The position numbers and the translations under genes were made by a program. Of a DNA stretch of 64,000 nucleotides, positions 35,372-44,999 are shown piece by piece. Position 1 is the first letter of the stretch; each line of letters opens with the position of its first letter. The notes below the pieces were generated by a model. The model had not been told where the DNA came from, made no database searches, and worked only from the letters and a program-made list of their open reading frames with translations. Source of the DNA: JAZOTM01 sp045657625 (GTDB lineage: Bacteria > Bacillota > Clostridia > Lachnospirales > Lachnospiraceae). Location: positions 62,001 through 126,000 of the forward strand of contig JAZOTM010000009.1 of NCBI GenBank assembly GCA_045657625.1. The letters are read 5' to 3'.

Positions 35372-37468
35372 CTACATATCGTCACGCTCTGCTACAGCCA
35401 CAACTACGCTGCGGCTCTCAATCTGGAAAAATCGACCGTCATAAATCTGCGTATTTGACCAACGCTCCCATAAATCGTCGTATTCTCCGGCAGAGTCTGC
35501 CTTAATCACCCAATGATAACCATCCGGCGCATCCGGCATAGTTACTTTTAATTTCTCCCAATAAGTATTGATTGCAATAAATACCACATCATCGTAATTG
35601 CGATCCGGATATTTTCCGGCATACATAATTCCAATCAAATGGGTATTGTTATCAAAGTATTCATTCCAAGGATAATCGTTGTGAATACTGGTATCCATCA
35701 AACCACAAAGGGCTTCCTTTTGCCGTTTACGCACAACCGGATGCTGACTACGAAGCTTAATCATCAATTTTGCAAACTCAAAATTCTGTTTAAACTTGTC
35801 CTTTCTGGTCCAATCCAACCAAGAAATCTCATTGTCCTGGCAATACGCGTTGTTGTTGCCAAACTGGGTATTGCAGAACTCATCTCCCTGGTAAAACATA
35901 GCAGGTCCACGGCTCATCAAAAGCACCGCAAAGGCATTTCTACACATTCTTTGACGAAGCTTATTGATCTCATAGTCGTCTGTTTCCCCTTCAAAGCCAC
36001 AGTTCCAGCTACGATTGTCATCGCTACCGTCTGTATTGTTCCAACCGTTGGCTTCGTTGTGCTTCATGTTGTATGCATACATATCATATAAGGTAAAACC
36101 ATCATGGCAATTCAAGAAATTGACAGATGCGGTCTCCCCACGAGATTCCGGTGCATACAAATCTTTAGAACCGGTAATACGCACCAAAGCCGCTCCGGCC
36201 TTACCGGAATCCCCCTTCAAAAAGGCGCGTACATCGTCACGATATTTGCCGTTCCACTCAGCCCATCGTCCAAAGGCCGGGAAACTACCAACCTGATAAA
36301 GTCCCGCTGCATCCCATGCTTCTGCAATCAATTTTGTCTTAGACAAAATCGGATCCATCGCCAAGGTCTGAATCAACGGTGGTTTTTCCATCGGTGTACC
36401 GTCTTCGTTTCTACCCAAGATAGAAGCAAGGTCAAAACGGAACCCATCCACACGATATTCTGAAACCCAATAACGCAAGCAATCCACAATCATTTGCTGC
36501 ACAATCGGATGATTGCAGTTCACCGCGTTGCCGCATCCGGAGAAATTGTAATAATATCCATCCGGCGTCAACATATAATAAATGTTGTTATCAATGCCCT
36601 TGAAAGAGAAAATCGGGCCATGCTCATTTCCCTCTGCCGTATGATTGAATACAACGTCTAAAATCACTTCGATTCCATTGGCATTTAACTCACGAATGAG
36701 TTTTTTCAACTCCGTACCTTCTCTATGATGTTCATCTGTAGCGGAATACGCCGTATTTGGGGCAAAAAATCCAACGGTGTTGTAACCCCAGTAATTGTAT
36801 AACCGGTTTCCGTCTGATTCGCGATCATCCTCCATCTCGTCGAACTCAAAAATCGGCATAAGCTCAATGGCATTGACTCCCAATTCTTTTAAATAAGGGA
36901 TTTTTTCACGAATACCTGCAAAAGTACCGGGGTGATGCACTCTAGAACTCTTGTCCATGGTAAACCCACGTACATGCATCTCGTAAATCACCAAATCCTC
37001 AAACGGAATTTCCGGCTGTGCAAACTGTCCCCAGTCGTAATCCGTACCAACCACTCTGGCTTTATAAAAACTACCTTCGGTGAATCGTTGTCCCCATACT
37101 CTTTGTCCCGTAACTGCCTTCGCATAAGGGTCCAAAATAAAACGATTCTTGTCAAACAAAAGTCCCTTTGACGGGTCATTGGGTCCGTCGAAGGTATAAC
37201 AATATTCAAATTCGTTCATTTCCAGGTCATAAACCACCATGGAATATACATCACCTATACGGCAAAAGCGTGGAAATGGAATTTTTGCATAAGGTTCATT
37301 CTCTCCTATGCGGAATAAAACCAATTCGCATCCGGTGGCTCCATGGGAATGCACCGTAAAATTAATTCCTTCCTCAGTCACAAATGCACCGTTCCGATGA
37401 AATATACCGGCTCTTACTTTAAATCCATTGACTACAGCCGTCGGTTGAGCCTTAAAATGTTCAAACAT
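35372..37468 (-). CDS. glgX: Glycogen debranching enzyme / isoamylase-type GH13
   Basis: The 698-residue protein starts with a CBM48-like domain (INFTVHSHGATGCELVLF), then a GH13 barrel. The barrel shows IYEMHVRGFT, DVVFNHTAEG, the nucleophile Asp in VDGFRFDLASILGR, the acid/base Glu in KLIAEAWDAAG, and NCHDGFTLYD. This is the GlgX/TreX type that cleaves alpha-1,6 branch points. No signal peptide is present, so it acts on stored glycogen. The symbol is given for the family; isoamylase or pullulanase preference is not settled. Together with malQ it can mobilise glucan. Confidence 0.88.
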   Translation of the reverse strand: MFEHFKAQPTAVVNGFKVRAGIFHRNGAFVTEEGINFTVHSHGATGCELVLFRIGENEPYAKIPFPRFCRIGDVYSMVVYDLEMNEFEYCYTFDGPNDPSKGLLFDKNRFILDPYAKAVTGQRVWGQRFTEGSFYKARVVGTDYDWGQFAQPEIPFEDLVIYEMHVRGFTMDKSSRVHHPGTFAGIREKIPYLKELGVNAIELMPIFEFDEMEDDRESDGNRLYNYWGYNTVGFFAPNTAYSATDEHHREGTELKKLIRELNANGIEVILDVVFNHTAEGNEHGPIFSFKGIDNNIYYMLTPDGYYYNFSGCGNAVNCNHPIVQQMIVDCLRYWVSEYRVDGFRFDLASILGRNEDGTPMEKPPLIQTLAMDPILSKTKLIAEAWDAAGLYQVGSFPAFGRWAEWNGKYRDDVRAFLKGDSGKAGAALVRITGSKDLYAPESRGETASVNFLNCHDGFTLYDMYAYNMKHNEANGWNNTDGSDDNRSWNCGFEGETDDYEINKLRQRMCRNAFAVLLMSRGPAMFYQGDEFCNTQFGNNNAYCQDNEISWLDWTRKDKFKQNFEFAKLMIKLRSQHPVVRKRQKEALCGLMDTSIHNDYPWNEYFDNNTHLIGIMYAGKYPDRNYDDVVFIAINTYWEKLKVTMPDAPDGYHWVIKADSAGEYDDLWERWSNTQIYDGRFFQIESRSVVVAVAERDDM

Positions 37469-37534
37469 GTCTCCCAGTCCTTCCCTTCACTATACACTCT
37501 ATTCCATTATAAACGATTCTTACTATTTATGACG

Positions 37535-37585
37535 TAAAAAAATCCTCGAATTGTTCGTCAAATTGAACAAAACGAGGATTTTTTT
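37535..37585. terminator. Bidirectional hairpin between mscL and the debranching gene
   Basis: AAAAATCCTCG and CGAGGATTTTT pair around a loop that itself contains GTTCGTCAAATTGAAC. The mscL transcript runs into T residues on the minus strand. It stops mscL transcription before the debranching gene. Confidence 0.8.
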
Positions 37586-37591
37586 CGAAAA

Positions 37592-38017
37592 TTAGTTCAG
37601 TTCTGAAGTGCAATGTGGGCATCTGGTAGCCTTAATTGCGATTTTGCTATAGCAATATGGACAATCTTTCTCAGTAGCTGCCTCTTCTTCTTGCTGTTCT
37701 TTCTTCAACGTTTTCTCAGCCAATTCCTTTGCACGGTTCATGCCTCTCATCATCAAGAACACAATCAATGCCATAATCAAGAAATTGATCACTGCAGAAA
37801 TAAACTTTCCGTAGTTCAAAGTCACTTCTCCAAGTAAATTCAAAGAAAGCTGATCAAAGTTCATACCACCAAACAATCCCAAAATTGGATTGATGATATC
37901 TTCCACCAAAGAAGTAACAATTGCAGTAAACGCACCACCAATAATGATACCAACTGCCATGTCCATAACACTACCGCGGCTAATAAACTCGCGGAACTCT
38001 TTCATAAAACCTTTCAT
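37592..38017 (-). CDS. mscL: Large-conductance mechanosensitive channel MscL
   Basis: It opens under membrane tension during hypo-osmotic shock. The 141-residue protein has the MscL signature FREFISRGSVMDMAVGIIIGG with the first helix, FTAIVTSLVEDIINP, and the second membrane helix (about residues 73-94). The cytoplasmic tail ends in two Cys pairs, CPYCYSKIAIKATRCPHC (about 119-136), a zinc-ribbon-like element not found in E. coli MscL. The ATG at 38017 has GAGGAGG upstream. In-frame ATGs further up lie inside or before the ribosome site. Confidence 0.95.
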   Translation of the reverse strand: MKGFMKEFREFISRGSVMDMAVGIIIGGAFTAIVTSLVEDIINPILGLFGGMNFDQLSLNLLGEVTLNYGKFISAVINFLIMALIVFLMMRGMNRAKELAEKTLKKEQQEEEAATEKDCPYCYSKIAIKATRCPHCTSELN

Positions 38018-38105
38018 CTTCATCCTCCTCATATCCATACAGAGAAATTTGCGAATTTCTCCGTTTTTAAACTAAATAATATGCCCTACCACCGGGCTCT
38101 CTCAT

Positions 38106-38804
38106 TTAGATTCTCTGCACCAACGCTTCTACCAATGCTGCAGAATGCTTTGCAGCCACCTTTTCAAAGGACGGATAATCCATTTCTGCGCTATCGTCTG
38201 CCTTGTCAGAAATCGCGCGAATAATCAAGAATGGCAATCCATTCAAATAAGCACCATGTGCAATAGAAGCGCCTTCCATTTCGGCACAATCCCCATGGAA
38301 AGTCTCAATCAAACGTGTTTTTGTATCCTTGTCACTGATAAACTGGTCTCCGCTAACAACACGACCAATTTTGCAATGAATATCCGGATTTACTTCCTGA
38401 CAAGTAGCTACCGCCTTCTCTGCCATATCTGCATCTGCCGGGAAAGCCAATGTATCAATCCCCGGCACCTGTCCCGGTTCATAACCAAGCTTTGTAACAT
38501 CCATATCGTGATGAATAGCATCCTTAGAAACCAAGATATCTCCGATATCCAAAGCAGCATTCAAGGATCCTGCAACACCGGTATTAATCACATGGGTCAC
38601 TTCAAACATATCTGCTAAAATCTGTACGCACAAGGAAGCATTTACCTTGCCAACTCCACACTGTACAATCACGACCGGCACACCCTTTAAGGTACCTTCG
38701 AAAAATACCATAGATGCCTTTTCTACTTTTCTTTCCACTTCCATGGCTTCTTTTAATTCAGCCACTTCAAGTTCCATAGCACCAATAATCGCTATCTTTT
38801 TCAT
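38106..38804 (-). CDS. mtnN: 5'-Methylthioadenosine/S-adenosylhomocysteine nucleosidase
   Basis: It removes adenine from S-adenosylhomocysteine and methylthioadenosine. The 232-residue protein has KIAIIGAMELEVAEL with the catalytic Glu near residue 12, VVIVQCGVGKVNAS, NTGVAGSL, GRVVSGDQFISD and the substrate-binding CAEMEGASIA. RAISDKAD holds the catalytic Asp. The ATG at 38804 has GGAGGAAT upstream; the frame extends to 38861 without a ribosome site. Its S-ribosylhomocysteine product is the substrate of LuxS, whose gene lies directly upstream on the same strand. Confidence 0.95.
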   Translation of the reverse strand: MKKIAIIGAMELEVAELKEAMEVERKVEKASMVFFEGTLKGVPVVIVQCGVGKVNASLCVQILADMFEVTHVINTGVAGSLNAALDIGDILVSKDAIHHDMDVTKLGYEPGQVPGIDTLAFPADADMAEKAVATCQEVNPDIHCKIGRVVSGDQFISDKDTKTRLIETFHGDCAEMEGASIAHGAYLNGLPFLIIRAISDKADDSAEMDYPSFEKVAAKHSAALVEALVQRI

Positions 38805-38873
38805 GTTATTCCTCCAAATAAAGTCTTCAAATCTCTGCTTCCATCCATAAAGCCTTTGCAACTTTTTATTTCT

Positions 38874-39353
38874 TTAGTCCGGATAAATCAAGCGACTTTC
38901 ATCAATATCCGTCAAAACCTCTTCCAAAAATTTCTTAGACAAATACTTTGCCATAGGAAGGTTCATATCCAAGTAATTGCCGCAGTCCTTGGCTGCCGCT
39001 CCCGGAACGTCCCCTTCAAAATCCTTCATAAACTCATAAAGTCTCACCATAAGCGGTACAATGTCCTTTGATTCATAATCACCCTTCAAAAGCAAATAGA
39101 ATCCGGTTCTGCAACCCATAGGTCCAAAATAAAGGATTCTCTCCTTATACTCCTCATCATTACGAAGAAAAGTAGCCGCCAAATGCTCAATGGTATGCAT
39201 TTCTGCCGTATTCATAACCGGCTCTTCATTCGGGCTGGTCATACGAATATCAAACGTCGTCACTGTTTCCGCGCCAACCGCATCCTTTCTGGACACATAC
39301 ACACCCGGCTGTAATTTTATATGATCGATTGTAAAACTTGTAATTTTTTTCAT
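38874..39353 (-). CDS. luxS: S-ribosylhomocysteine lyase LuxS
   Basis: It splits S-ribosylhomocysteine into homocysteine and DPD, the precursor of autoinducer 2. The 159-residue enzyme has the Fe/Zn motif HTIEHLAATFLRN (about residues 52-64), GPMGCRTGFYLL and a later metal-ligand Cys in AAKDCGNY. It lies 69 bases upstream of mtnN on the same strand, so the two consecutive steps of the activated methyl cycle are probably co-transcribed. TAGGAGGAA precedes the ATG. Confidence 0.97.
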   Translation of the reverse strand: MKKITSFTIDHIKLQPGVYVSRKDAVGAETVTTFDIRMTSPNEEPVMNTAEMHTIEHLAATFLRNDEEYKERILYFGPMGCRTGFYLLLKGDYESKDIVPLMVRLYEFMKDFEGDVPGAAAKDCGNYLDMNLPMAKYLSKKFLEEVLTDIDESRLIYPD

Positions 39354-39441
39354 CGGTTCCTCCTATTTTTTTGCTACTTCTAATTTAGCATAAATCCACT
39401 TTCTTTGCTATGGGTTCCTGCTTTTCTTCGGTTTTTTCGCT

Positions 39442-39541
39442 ACGTGGGCGGCCGATTCCGTCCTTTGCTGGCTAAGAGAATTTAAATTTCACAACATTCC
39501 CTTGCCTTTTCCCATCCGAGAGGGCACTTCTCAGTCCACGT
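39442..39541 (+). ncRNA. Candidate structured RNA element upstream of luxS
   Basis: In the 345-base gap 39354-39698, the plus strand can form nested helices. ACGTG / CACGT encloses GGCTAAGAG / CTTCTCAGTC (one mismatch), and inside it GCCTTTTC / GAGAGGGC (39503-39524). The inner helices need G-U pairs on the plus strand and would have A-C mismatches on the minus strand, which favours a plus-strand RNA. TAAGAGAATT can instead pair with AATTCTCTTA at 39549-39558, giving two exclusive folds. I cannot match it to a known riboswitch. No plus-strand gene follows, so it may be a free small RNA. Confidence 0.3.
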
Positions 39542-39605
39542 AACTAAGAATTCTCTTACGATCCATGATCTTCTTCACTTTATTCCATTCCAACTCTTCA
39601 TTGAG

Positions 39606-39653
39606 CAAAAAATGACGAAGGAAAGAATCTTATATTTTTCTTTCCTTCGCCAT
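39606..39653 (-). terminator. Terminator of the DUF4011 helicase gene
   Basis: The stem ATGACGAAGGAAAG / CTTTCCTTCGCCAT has one mismatch and a 14-base loop. On the minus strand it runs into six T residues. It lies about 45 bases after the helicase stop. Confidence 0.82.
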
Positions 39654-39698
39654 TTCTACATTGATAACTGTTACATTATCAGTTAACTGAAATGGTTT

Positions 39699-42600
39699 TT
39701 AATCTTGAATGATAGACACTACACCATCTTCAATACTTACATTTTTTAACAGGCCCAATGCTTCATCTAACTTTGCAATAATAGCATCTCCCATTCTTGA
39801 AAAGCCTAGTTGATTTACAAGTGCTCTATATAATGCATCTTTCTCTGCAGAATAATTTTGAGACAAAATAGCACTTAAACCTGCTGCCAATTCTTCTGGT
39901 GCAATATACTTTATGTCACGCTTATCACCCGGAACACGTAAAACAAAGTCTTTTTGATTGTGTAAATACAAAAATCCTCCTCGTCTAACGATACCCATTT
40001 TTTCGCAGAAGAACAAATCATTATTAAATTGTTTTCTAACAACATTTGTTACTTTTTCTCGATTATATATGAAACAAATACGTTTTAATAAGTATTCTTC
40101 TGATACCGGAGCTTCGATATCCATTATCTTTTTTACATAACCCTGAATTGAAATATGTTGCGCCCAAAGTGCATTTACATCTGCATTTTTGTACCTAGGA
40201 AAAGATAAATGTTTAGGTTCAATCGTCTCCTGAAAATCAATTATCTCTTCATTTAAAGTATCCTCATTTTTTACAAACTTTCCAAGATGCACTGCTTCTG
40301 TAGCCACTTTAAGCAATTTTTCTTTTTCAATAGAATTATTTCTAAACCAATCTGTTGACCATATACGATAAAATCTCCATCCCATACGTTCAAGAATTTC
40401 TTGACGGAGTCTGTCTCTATCTCTTGCATTCTTAGAAGAATGATATGTTGCTCCATCACACTCAATTGCAAGAACATAATCAGAACTATTTGGCTTTTTA
40501 AGACCTAAATCTATTCTAAAACCGCTACAACCAACTTGTGTGTCAACCGTAAATCCATGGTCACGTAAAAATTCACATACTTCCATTTCAAATTCAGAAT
40601 CAAACTGTTCAAATGGATTTACAGAAATTGTTCGTTCAAGTGCCACATTTCCATTTTCCGCATAATCTAAATACTCTCGTAAAAGTCTTGCTCCTTCGGC
40701 AGAAGTACGTTTTAAATCAATATCAGAAGCATGCATTGAAGATACCAGTTGCACATTTTCTTTTGCACGAGTTACCGCAACATTTAATCTTCGTTCACCT
40801 CCAACGCGGTTCAACGGGCCAAAATTATGTAGCAATCTTCCTTGCGCATCCATTCCATATGCTACACTAAAAATGATTGTATCTCGTTCATCACCCTGTA
40901 CAGTCTCTAAATTTTTAACAAAAAATGGTTCCCTTGTAGAATCATCACGTTTAAAAAACCACTCTTTAGAAGAATCTTCCTGTCTTCGTTTGGATAATAA
41001 TCGATCAATCAAATCTTGTTGTGCAACTGAAAATGCAACAACACCAAGACTTCTAGATGGATATTTTTCAATGTGTTTATAAATCAAGTCAACAATAAAC
41101 TCAGCTTCTTTTCTATTTGTATGACTCTTTCTATCAAACAATCCATCAACATGATAATAGTCTACACCAATGCCTTCATGATCTATTGTTGATGATGGAA
41201 ATGTAACGAGCGTATTGCCATAAAAATTCTTATTAGAAAAAGCAATTAATTGCTCATACCTACTTCGATAATGCCATCTCAAGCACAACTGTGTAAGGGC
41301 GGTAGAACACAAATCCAATATTGATTCAAAGTCGGTCACATCTCCTGTTTCTTCATCATCATCATTAATTTCTACCGACGAATTAAAGAAATTACTTGGC
41401 GGCATCTGTTTAGAATCTCCAACAACAATTAATTGTTTCCCTCTATAAATAGCGCCTATTGCATCTTGTGGAAATATCTGTGATGCTTCATCAAATATTA
41501 CCGTATCAAAAGTAATACTATTATCGCTTAAAAAAGTACTTACACTTAATGGAGACATGAGAAAACACGGTTTAATAACTTGAACTAAATTCCCAGTTTC
41601 TTCTAAAAGTTTTCGTATACTCTTCTGCTTTCTTTTCTTTTCTCCTTCGCGAAGCAATATAGAAACTTCACTGCCGCCGGCCATCATATCAAGTGATGGT
41701 CGATTTGCAGACAGTTCTGCTTTTATTTGTGCTTTACTTATTTCAAACTGAAGCTTATCTTTTTGAACAAACTGTTCAACTGCCTTATCTTGTGAAACGC
41801 GTGTGAAATTAGCAAAAACTGTTTTTTCATAAATCATATAATTAATCCACTGTTTAAAAAACAATTTTTGATACGCATTTACAATTTGATTTTGTTCTAT
41901 TTTGTTTTGAATTGCGCAATTAACAAAAGACAACAAATCTCTTTTTTCTAATTGATTCAATAATATATGGAACCTAATCCAGTTTTCCACTTTATCGATT
42001 GATTCTAAACAACTTTTTATTTTTTTCAATAGCTCTGATAATTGCAACTGTTGAAGAACTACTTGTTGCGTTTCAAAGTCTTTTTGAATTTCCAATAATG
42101 TCGGTAAAAAGCTTTCATTAATTCCAGCTAAATTTCGTGCATAATTTTCAAATGATTTTTTCTCAGATACAAACTTTTCATTAGTCATAAATTGAATATT
42201 GCCCATTGACAATCCATTTTCAAAACAGGATTTGATAATAGCCAATTCTTCACTAAACATATGCCAATTTGTATCCACATTCACTTGATCTACATTTATC
42301 AAATTTACCACTTTGTTTTTTTCTGCTTCAAAAAGTCCAAGCAATCGGTGGAATTCCATAAGAGCCATCATATAATCTTGAGCTTCTGCATAACTTGGCT
42401 TTTTACCCGATTTTGATGCCAAACGAATATTAGTAACAATACTCTTATATTCTGAATTAAACATTCTAGAAAATAATCCCGAATACAGTTTCGTGAGTTT
42501 ATTAAAATATTCAGCTCCATCCAGATTATATACACTTTCATCAAAAGAAGCATTCAGTTTCTGACGTATCGGTATTATTTGTTGACTTAACTGCATTAAA

Positions 42601-44336
42601 ACATTCGATGATTCCAACAATAGAGTCACATTTTCTACAGTCAACATCTCCGGACGCACAAAATTAGAATGTGTTAAAACATTTAATAATTGAATATATT
42701 TATTAACGTTTAACAAAGTGTCCATTTGTAATTCATACTCAGCTTTACAACGATCCACTTCCTCAATCAATTTACCTAAACCTTCAAAAACTGTTTGAAG
42801 ATTACATTTTAATTTATTCTGTGCTTCATAAGAACCATCCTCGCTTTTAAAGCCATACCATTCATTTTTATGATAATCTTCACCAATAGTAGAAACATAT
42901 TCTTCATATTGCCCAAGAAGATTTATTGCTTCATTCAAGTAGTTCGCATCTTTTTTTGCAATGTTATCTAGAATCATTTCTAAATCTGGTGATTTTCGTT
43001 GTGCCGCATATGCATCATATAATTGATACATTGATTTATTAATAACAGGGATAGGCTTATGCAATTCTTCTGCGTACGCATCTAATTGTTCTTGTAATTT
43101 TGCTTTTGCCTGTAATTCTGCATCAGCTTTCGATGAAACAGCACTTCTGTCTGCTCTTAGTGTTCTACATAATTCTGCAATAACTTCTTTTTTATTTGAT
43201 TTATGACTATGCAATTCCAAACAAAACTCATCTAATCCAGCTTGTTTTAATTTGTCATAAACAACACTCAAGGCTGCTAGTTTTTCAGAAACAAACAAAA
43301 CCTTTTTTCCATCATGTAGACATTCTGCGATTATATTTGTAATCGTCTGGCTTTTACCCGTACCAGGTGGCCCCTGCAAGACAAAACTTCTACCTGTTTT
43401 TACCATTTCAATGGCTTCAATCTGACTTGAATCCGCATCCACAACTGTGTGTAAATCTATAATCTCGTTAGATACCCGCGTCGAAGCATCTACATTCTCA
43501 TGATTACTTGCATCTACAGATTCGCCTAACAACATACGAACATTATCATTTTTTAAAATGTTCTCTTGATTGTTCATCAAATCGTGATACATATTAATTT
43601 TCAAAAAAGAAAAAATGCCAATTTTACACTCTGGTGTAACTTGCCAATGCAATTTCGATACCAATTCTTCCACTCTATGCATATACGAAGACAATGTTTC
43701 ATCATCTTCATATTCAGGCAAAGTTATTCCATATTGAGCATTTAAGAAATAACTAAATGTTGGATTTACAACTATATCATCTTCTGTTAGTTCAATAATA
43801 TAAGGTGAAATTGATGATTCATTCTTTAATGTGATAGGCACCAATAATAACGGTGCTTTATTAATGATAGAAGAAGTCTCGCTTTCCTTCCAACGCACAA
43901 AACCAAACGCCATATATACAACGTTTACACCAGTTTCTTCCAAAAAGTCGCGAGCCTTTTTGTCGATATTTTTTATTGCAGTCAAAGGATTTGGTGTTTT
44001 AGCATAAACAAGAACTTGATTTGACTTGCGAATTTTTGAAGAATACAAGGTTGCATAATCGCTCTTCTTCATTTTATCAGCTGTAATTGTCTCCTGTGTT
44101 TCATCAGATGATGTATTTGCAGAAGTTACTGCTTCCTCGTCTTCTTCGTCATCTTCAATTTTGGGATCATAAATTTCAAAAGAAGACATCGTCATACATT
44201 TTTCAAAAAAAGATTCACCATCCGGATACACAACCTCTGCCGTTGTAGCTTTTGTGGTTTTAAAATTAATCATATTATTTCTTTTGCCAGTATCAAGCAG
44301 TTGTTGCGCCCAACGCTCAAGTTTCTTATTTTCCAT
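39699..44336 (-). CDS. Giant DUF4011 / SF1 helicase with MTES_1575 nuclease and DUF3320 domains
   Basis: The 1545-residue protein has four parts. The DUF4011 N-terminus (about 1-270, WAQQLLDTGKRNNMINF) comes first. Two SF1 helicase cores of the Upf1-like COG1112 kind follow, with Walker A LQGPPGTGKSQT at 320-331, Walker B IFDEASQIFPQDA and VVGDSKQMPP, then the late motif FSVAYG and NVAVTRAKENV. An MTES_1575 (Vsr-like) nuclease has VGCSGFRIDLG and AIECDGATYHSS. The C-terminus reads as DUF3320. This family is often found in predicted defence islands, and a nucleic-acid surveillance role is inference. The ATG at 44336 has AGGTGAAAG upstream. Codon use is more AT-rich than in the metabolic genes, consistent with acquisition. 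Confidence 0.88.
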   Translation of the reverse strand: MENKKLERWAQQLLDTGKRNNMINFKTTKATTAEVVYPDGESFFEKCMTMSSFEIYDPKIEDDEEDEEAVTSANTSSDETQETITADKMKKSDYATLYSSKIRKSNQVLVYAKTPNPLTAIKNIDKKARDFLEETGVNVVYMAFGFVRWKESETSSIINKAPLLLVPITLKNESSISPYIIELTEDDIVVNPTFSYFLNAQYGITLPEYEDDETLSSYMHRVEELVSKLHWQVTPECKIGIFSFLKINMYHDLMNNQENILKNDNVRMLLGESVDASNHENVDASTRVSNEIIDLHTVVDADSSQIEAIEMVKTGRSFVLQGPPGTGKSQTITNIIAECLHDGKKVLFVSEKLAALSVVYDKLKQAGLDEFCLELHSHKSNKKEVIAELCRTLRADRSAVSSKADAELQAKAKLQEQLDAYAEELHKPIPVINKSMYQLYDAYAAQRKSPDLEMILDNIAKKDANYLNEAINLLGQYEEYVSTIGEDYHKNEWYGFKSEDGSYEAQNKLKCNLQTVFEGLGKLIEEVDRCKAEYELQMDTLLNVNKYIQLLNVLTHSNFVRPEMLTVENVTLLLESSNVLMQLSQQIIPIRQKLNASFDESVYNLDGAEYFNKLTKLYSGLFSRMFNSEYKSIVTNIRLASKSGKKPSYAEAQDYMMALMEFHRLLGLFEAEKNKVVNLINVDQVNVDTNWHMFSEELAIIKSCFENGLSMGNIQFMTNEKFVSEKKSFENYARNLAGINESFLPTLLEIQKDFETQQVVLQQLQLSELLKKIKSCLESIDKVENWIRFHILLNQLEKRDLLSFVNCAIQNKIEQNQIVNAYQKLFFKQWINYMIYEKTVFANFTRVSQDKAVEQFVQKDKLQFEISKAQIKAELSANRPSLDMMAGGSEVSILLREGEKKRKQKSIRKLLEETGNLVQVIKPCFLMSPLSVSTFLSDNSITFDTVIFDEASQIFPQDAIGAIYRGKQLIVVGDSKQMPPSNFFNSSVEINDDDEETGDVTDFESILDLCSTALTQLCLRWHYRSRYEQLIAFSNKNFYGNTLVTFPSSTIDHEGIGVDYYHVDGLFDRKSHTNRKEAEFIVDLIYKHIEKYPSRSLGVVAFSVAQQDLIDRLLSKRRQEDSSKEWFFKRDDSTREPFFVKNLETVQGDERDTIIFSVAYGMDAQGRLLHNFGPLNRVGGERRLNVAVTRAKENVQLVSSMHASDIDLKRTSAEGARLLREYLDYAENGNVALERTISVNPFEQFDSEFEMEVCEFLRDHGFTVDTQVGCSGFRIDLGLKKPNSSDYVLAIECDGATYHSSKNARDRDRLRQEILERMGWRFYRIWSTDWFRNNSIEKEKLLKVATEAVHLGKFVKNEDTLNEEIIDFQETIEPKHLSFPRYKNADVNALWAQHISIQGYVKKIMDIEAPVSEEYLLKRICFIYNREKVTNVVRKQFNNDLFFCEKMGIVRRGGFLYLHNQKDFVLRVPGDKRDIKYIAPEELAAGLSAILSQNYSAEKDALYRALVNQLGFSRMGDAIIAKLDEALGLLKNVSIEDGVVSIIQD

Positions 44337-44474
44337 TCTTTCACCTACATACATGTAATTTTATATGTTAACTTTAATTTTTTATTAAATATTCATACTT
44401 TTTTAAAGGAATACAATCATAAAATATGGTACTTATATTGTAATGCATAAAAATAAGTAAGGAGATATAATCTT

Positions 44475-44840
44475 ATGAATCAAAATGCCCGTGCAAAATT
44501 AATCAGTGCTATGGAAGAAATCATAGCAAAAGAATGCTACACGAAAGGATTACAAAACAACAAAAAATATAGATATCCTGTCAATTTTAAAATAAACGGT
44601 TCTTTATACAAAGGAACACATGGCAGAATTCTAGTTGACACGCATGATATCTCTACGATGTATTATCAATTTGGTGTCCATCGCATGGATATTGGAATCG
44701 CATTAAACAAAATTCTTGACTTAATTGAACATAATATTGTATTTGAAGAAAGTAGTTTTAAAGAACCTAATCATGCTTATTATAATCCCAATGGTGCCTA
44801 CTACGAAGACGATGATGCAGATAAATGGAGAATCTGGTAA
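44475..44840 (+). CDS. Hypothetical protein (121 aa) divergent from the helicase gene
   Basis: I do not recognise it. The small soluble protein has an N-terminal helix (ARAKLISAMEEIIAKE) and a beta-rich centre (RYPVNFKINGSLYKGTHGRILVD). A second helix and an acidic, Tyr-rich tail (YYEDDDADKWRIW) follow. AAGGAGATATAATC precedes the ATG. It is the only plus-strand gene in the accessory half and shares a 138-base gap with the helicase gene, so both may be controlled together. A regulator or partner role is only a guess. Confidence 0.65.
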   Translation: MNQNARAKLISAMEEIIAKECYTKGLQNNKKYRYPVNFKINGSLYKGTHGRILVDTHDISTMYYQFGVHRMDIGIALNKILDLIEHNIVFEESSFKEPNHAYYNPNGAYYEDDDADKWRIW

Positions 44841-44861
44841 TCCAGAAAATATTCCACTTAC

Positions 44862-44889
44862 AAATGGGGTACATATCTGTACCCCATTT
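44862..44889 (+). terminator. Hairpin after the 121-residue protein gene
   Basis: A perfect 11-bp stem, AAATGGGGTAC / GTACCCCATTT, with a 6-base loop lies 22 bases past the stop. The following TAATTATATT is only moderately T-rich. Confidence 0.6.
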
Positions 44890-44999
44890 AATTATATTCC
44901 ACAAATTCGTTTTTTAATTTAATATCTCTGTTAAATTTCACTTAAAAATTAGCACTATTATAACACGATTTTTTCGATATATGTCCAAAAACTGATTAT

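Noticed and set aside
39354..39560. SAM or SAH riboswitch before luxS
   Set aside because: None of the SAM-I core strings and no SAH-riboswitch core are found on the minus strand, and the helices fit the plus strand better.
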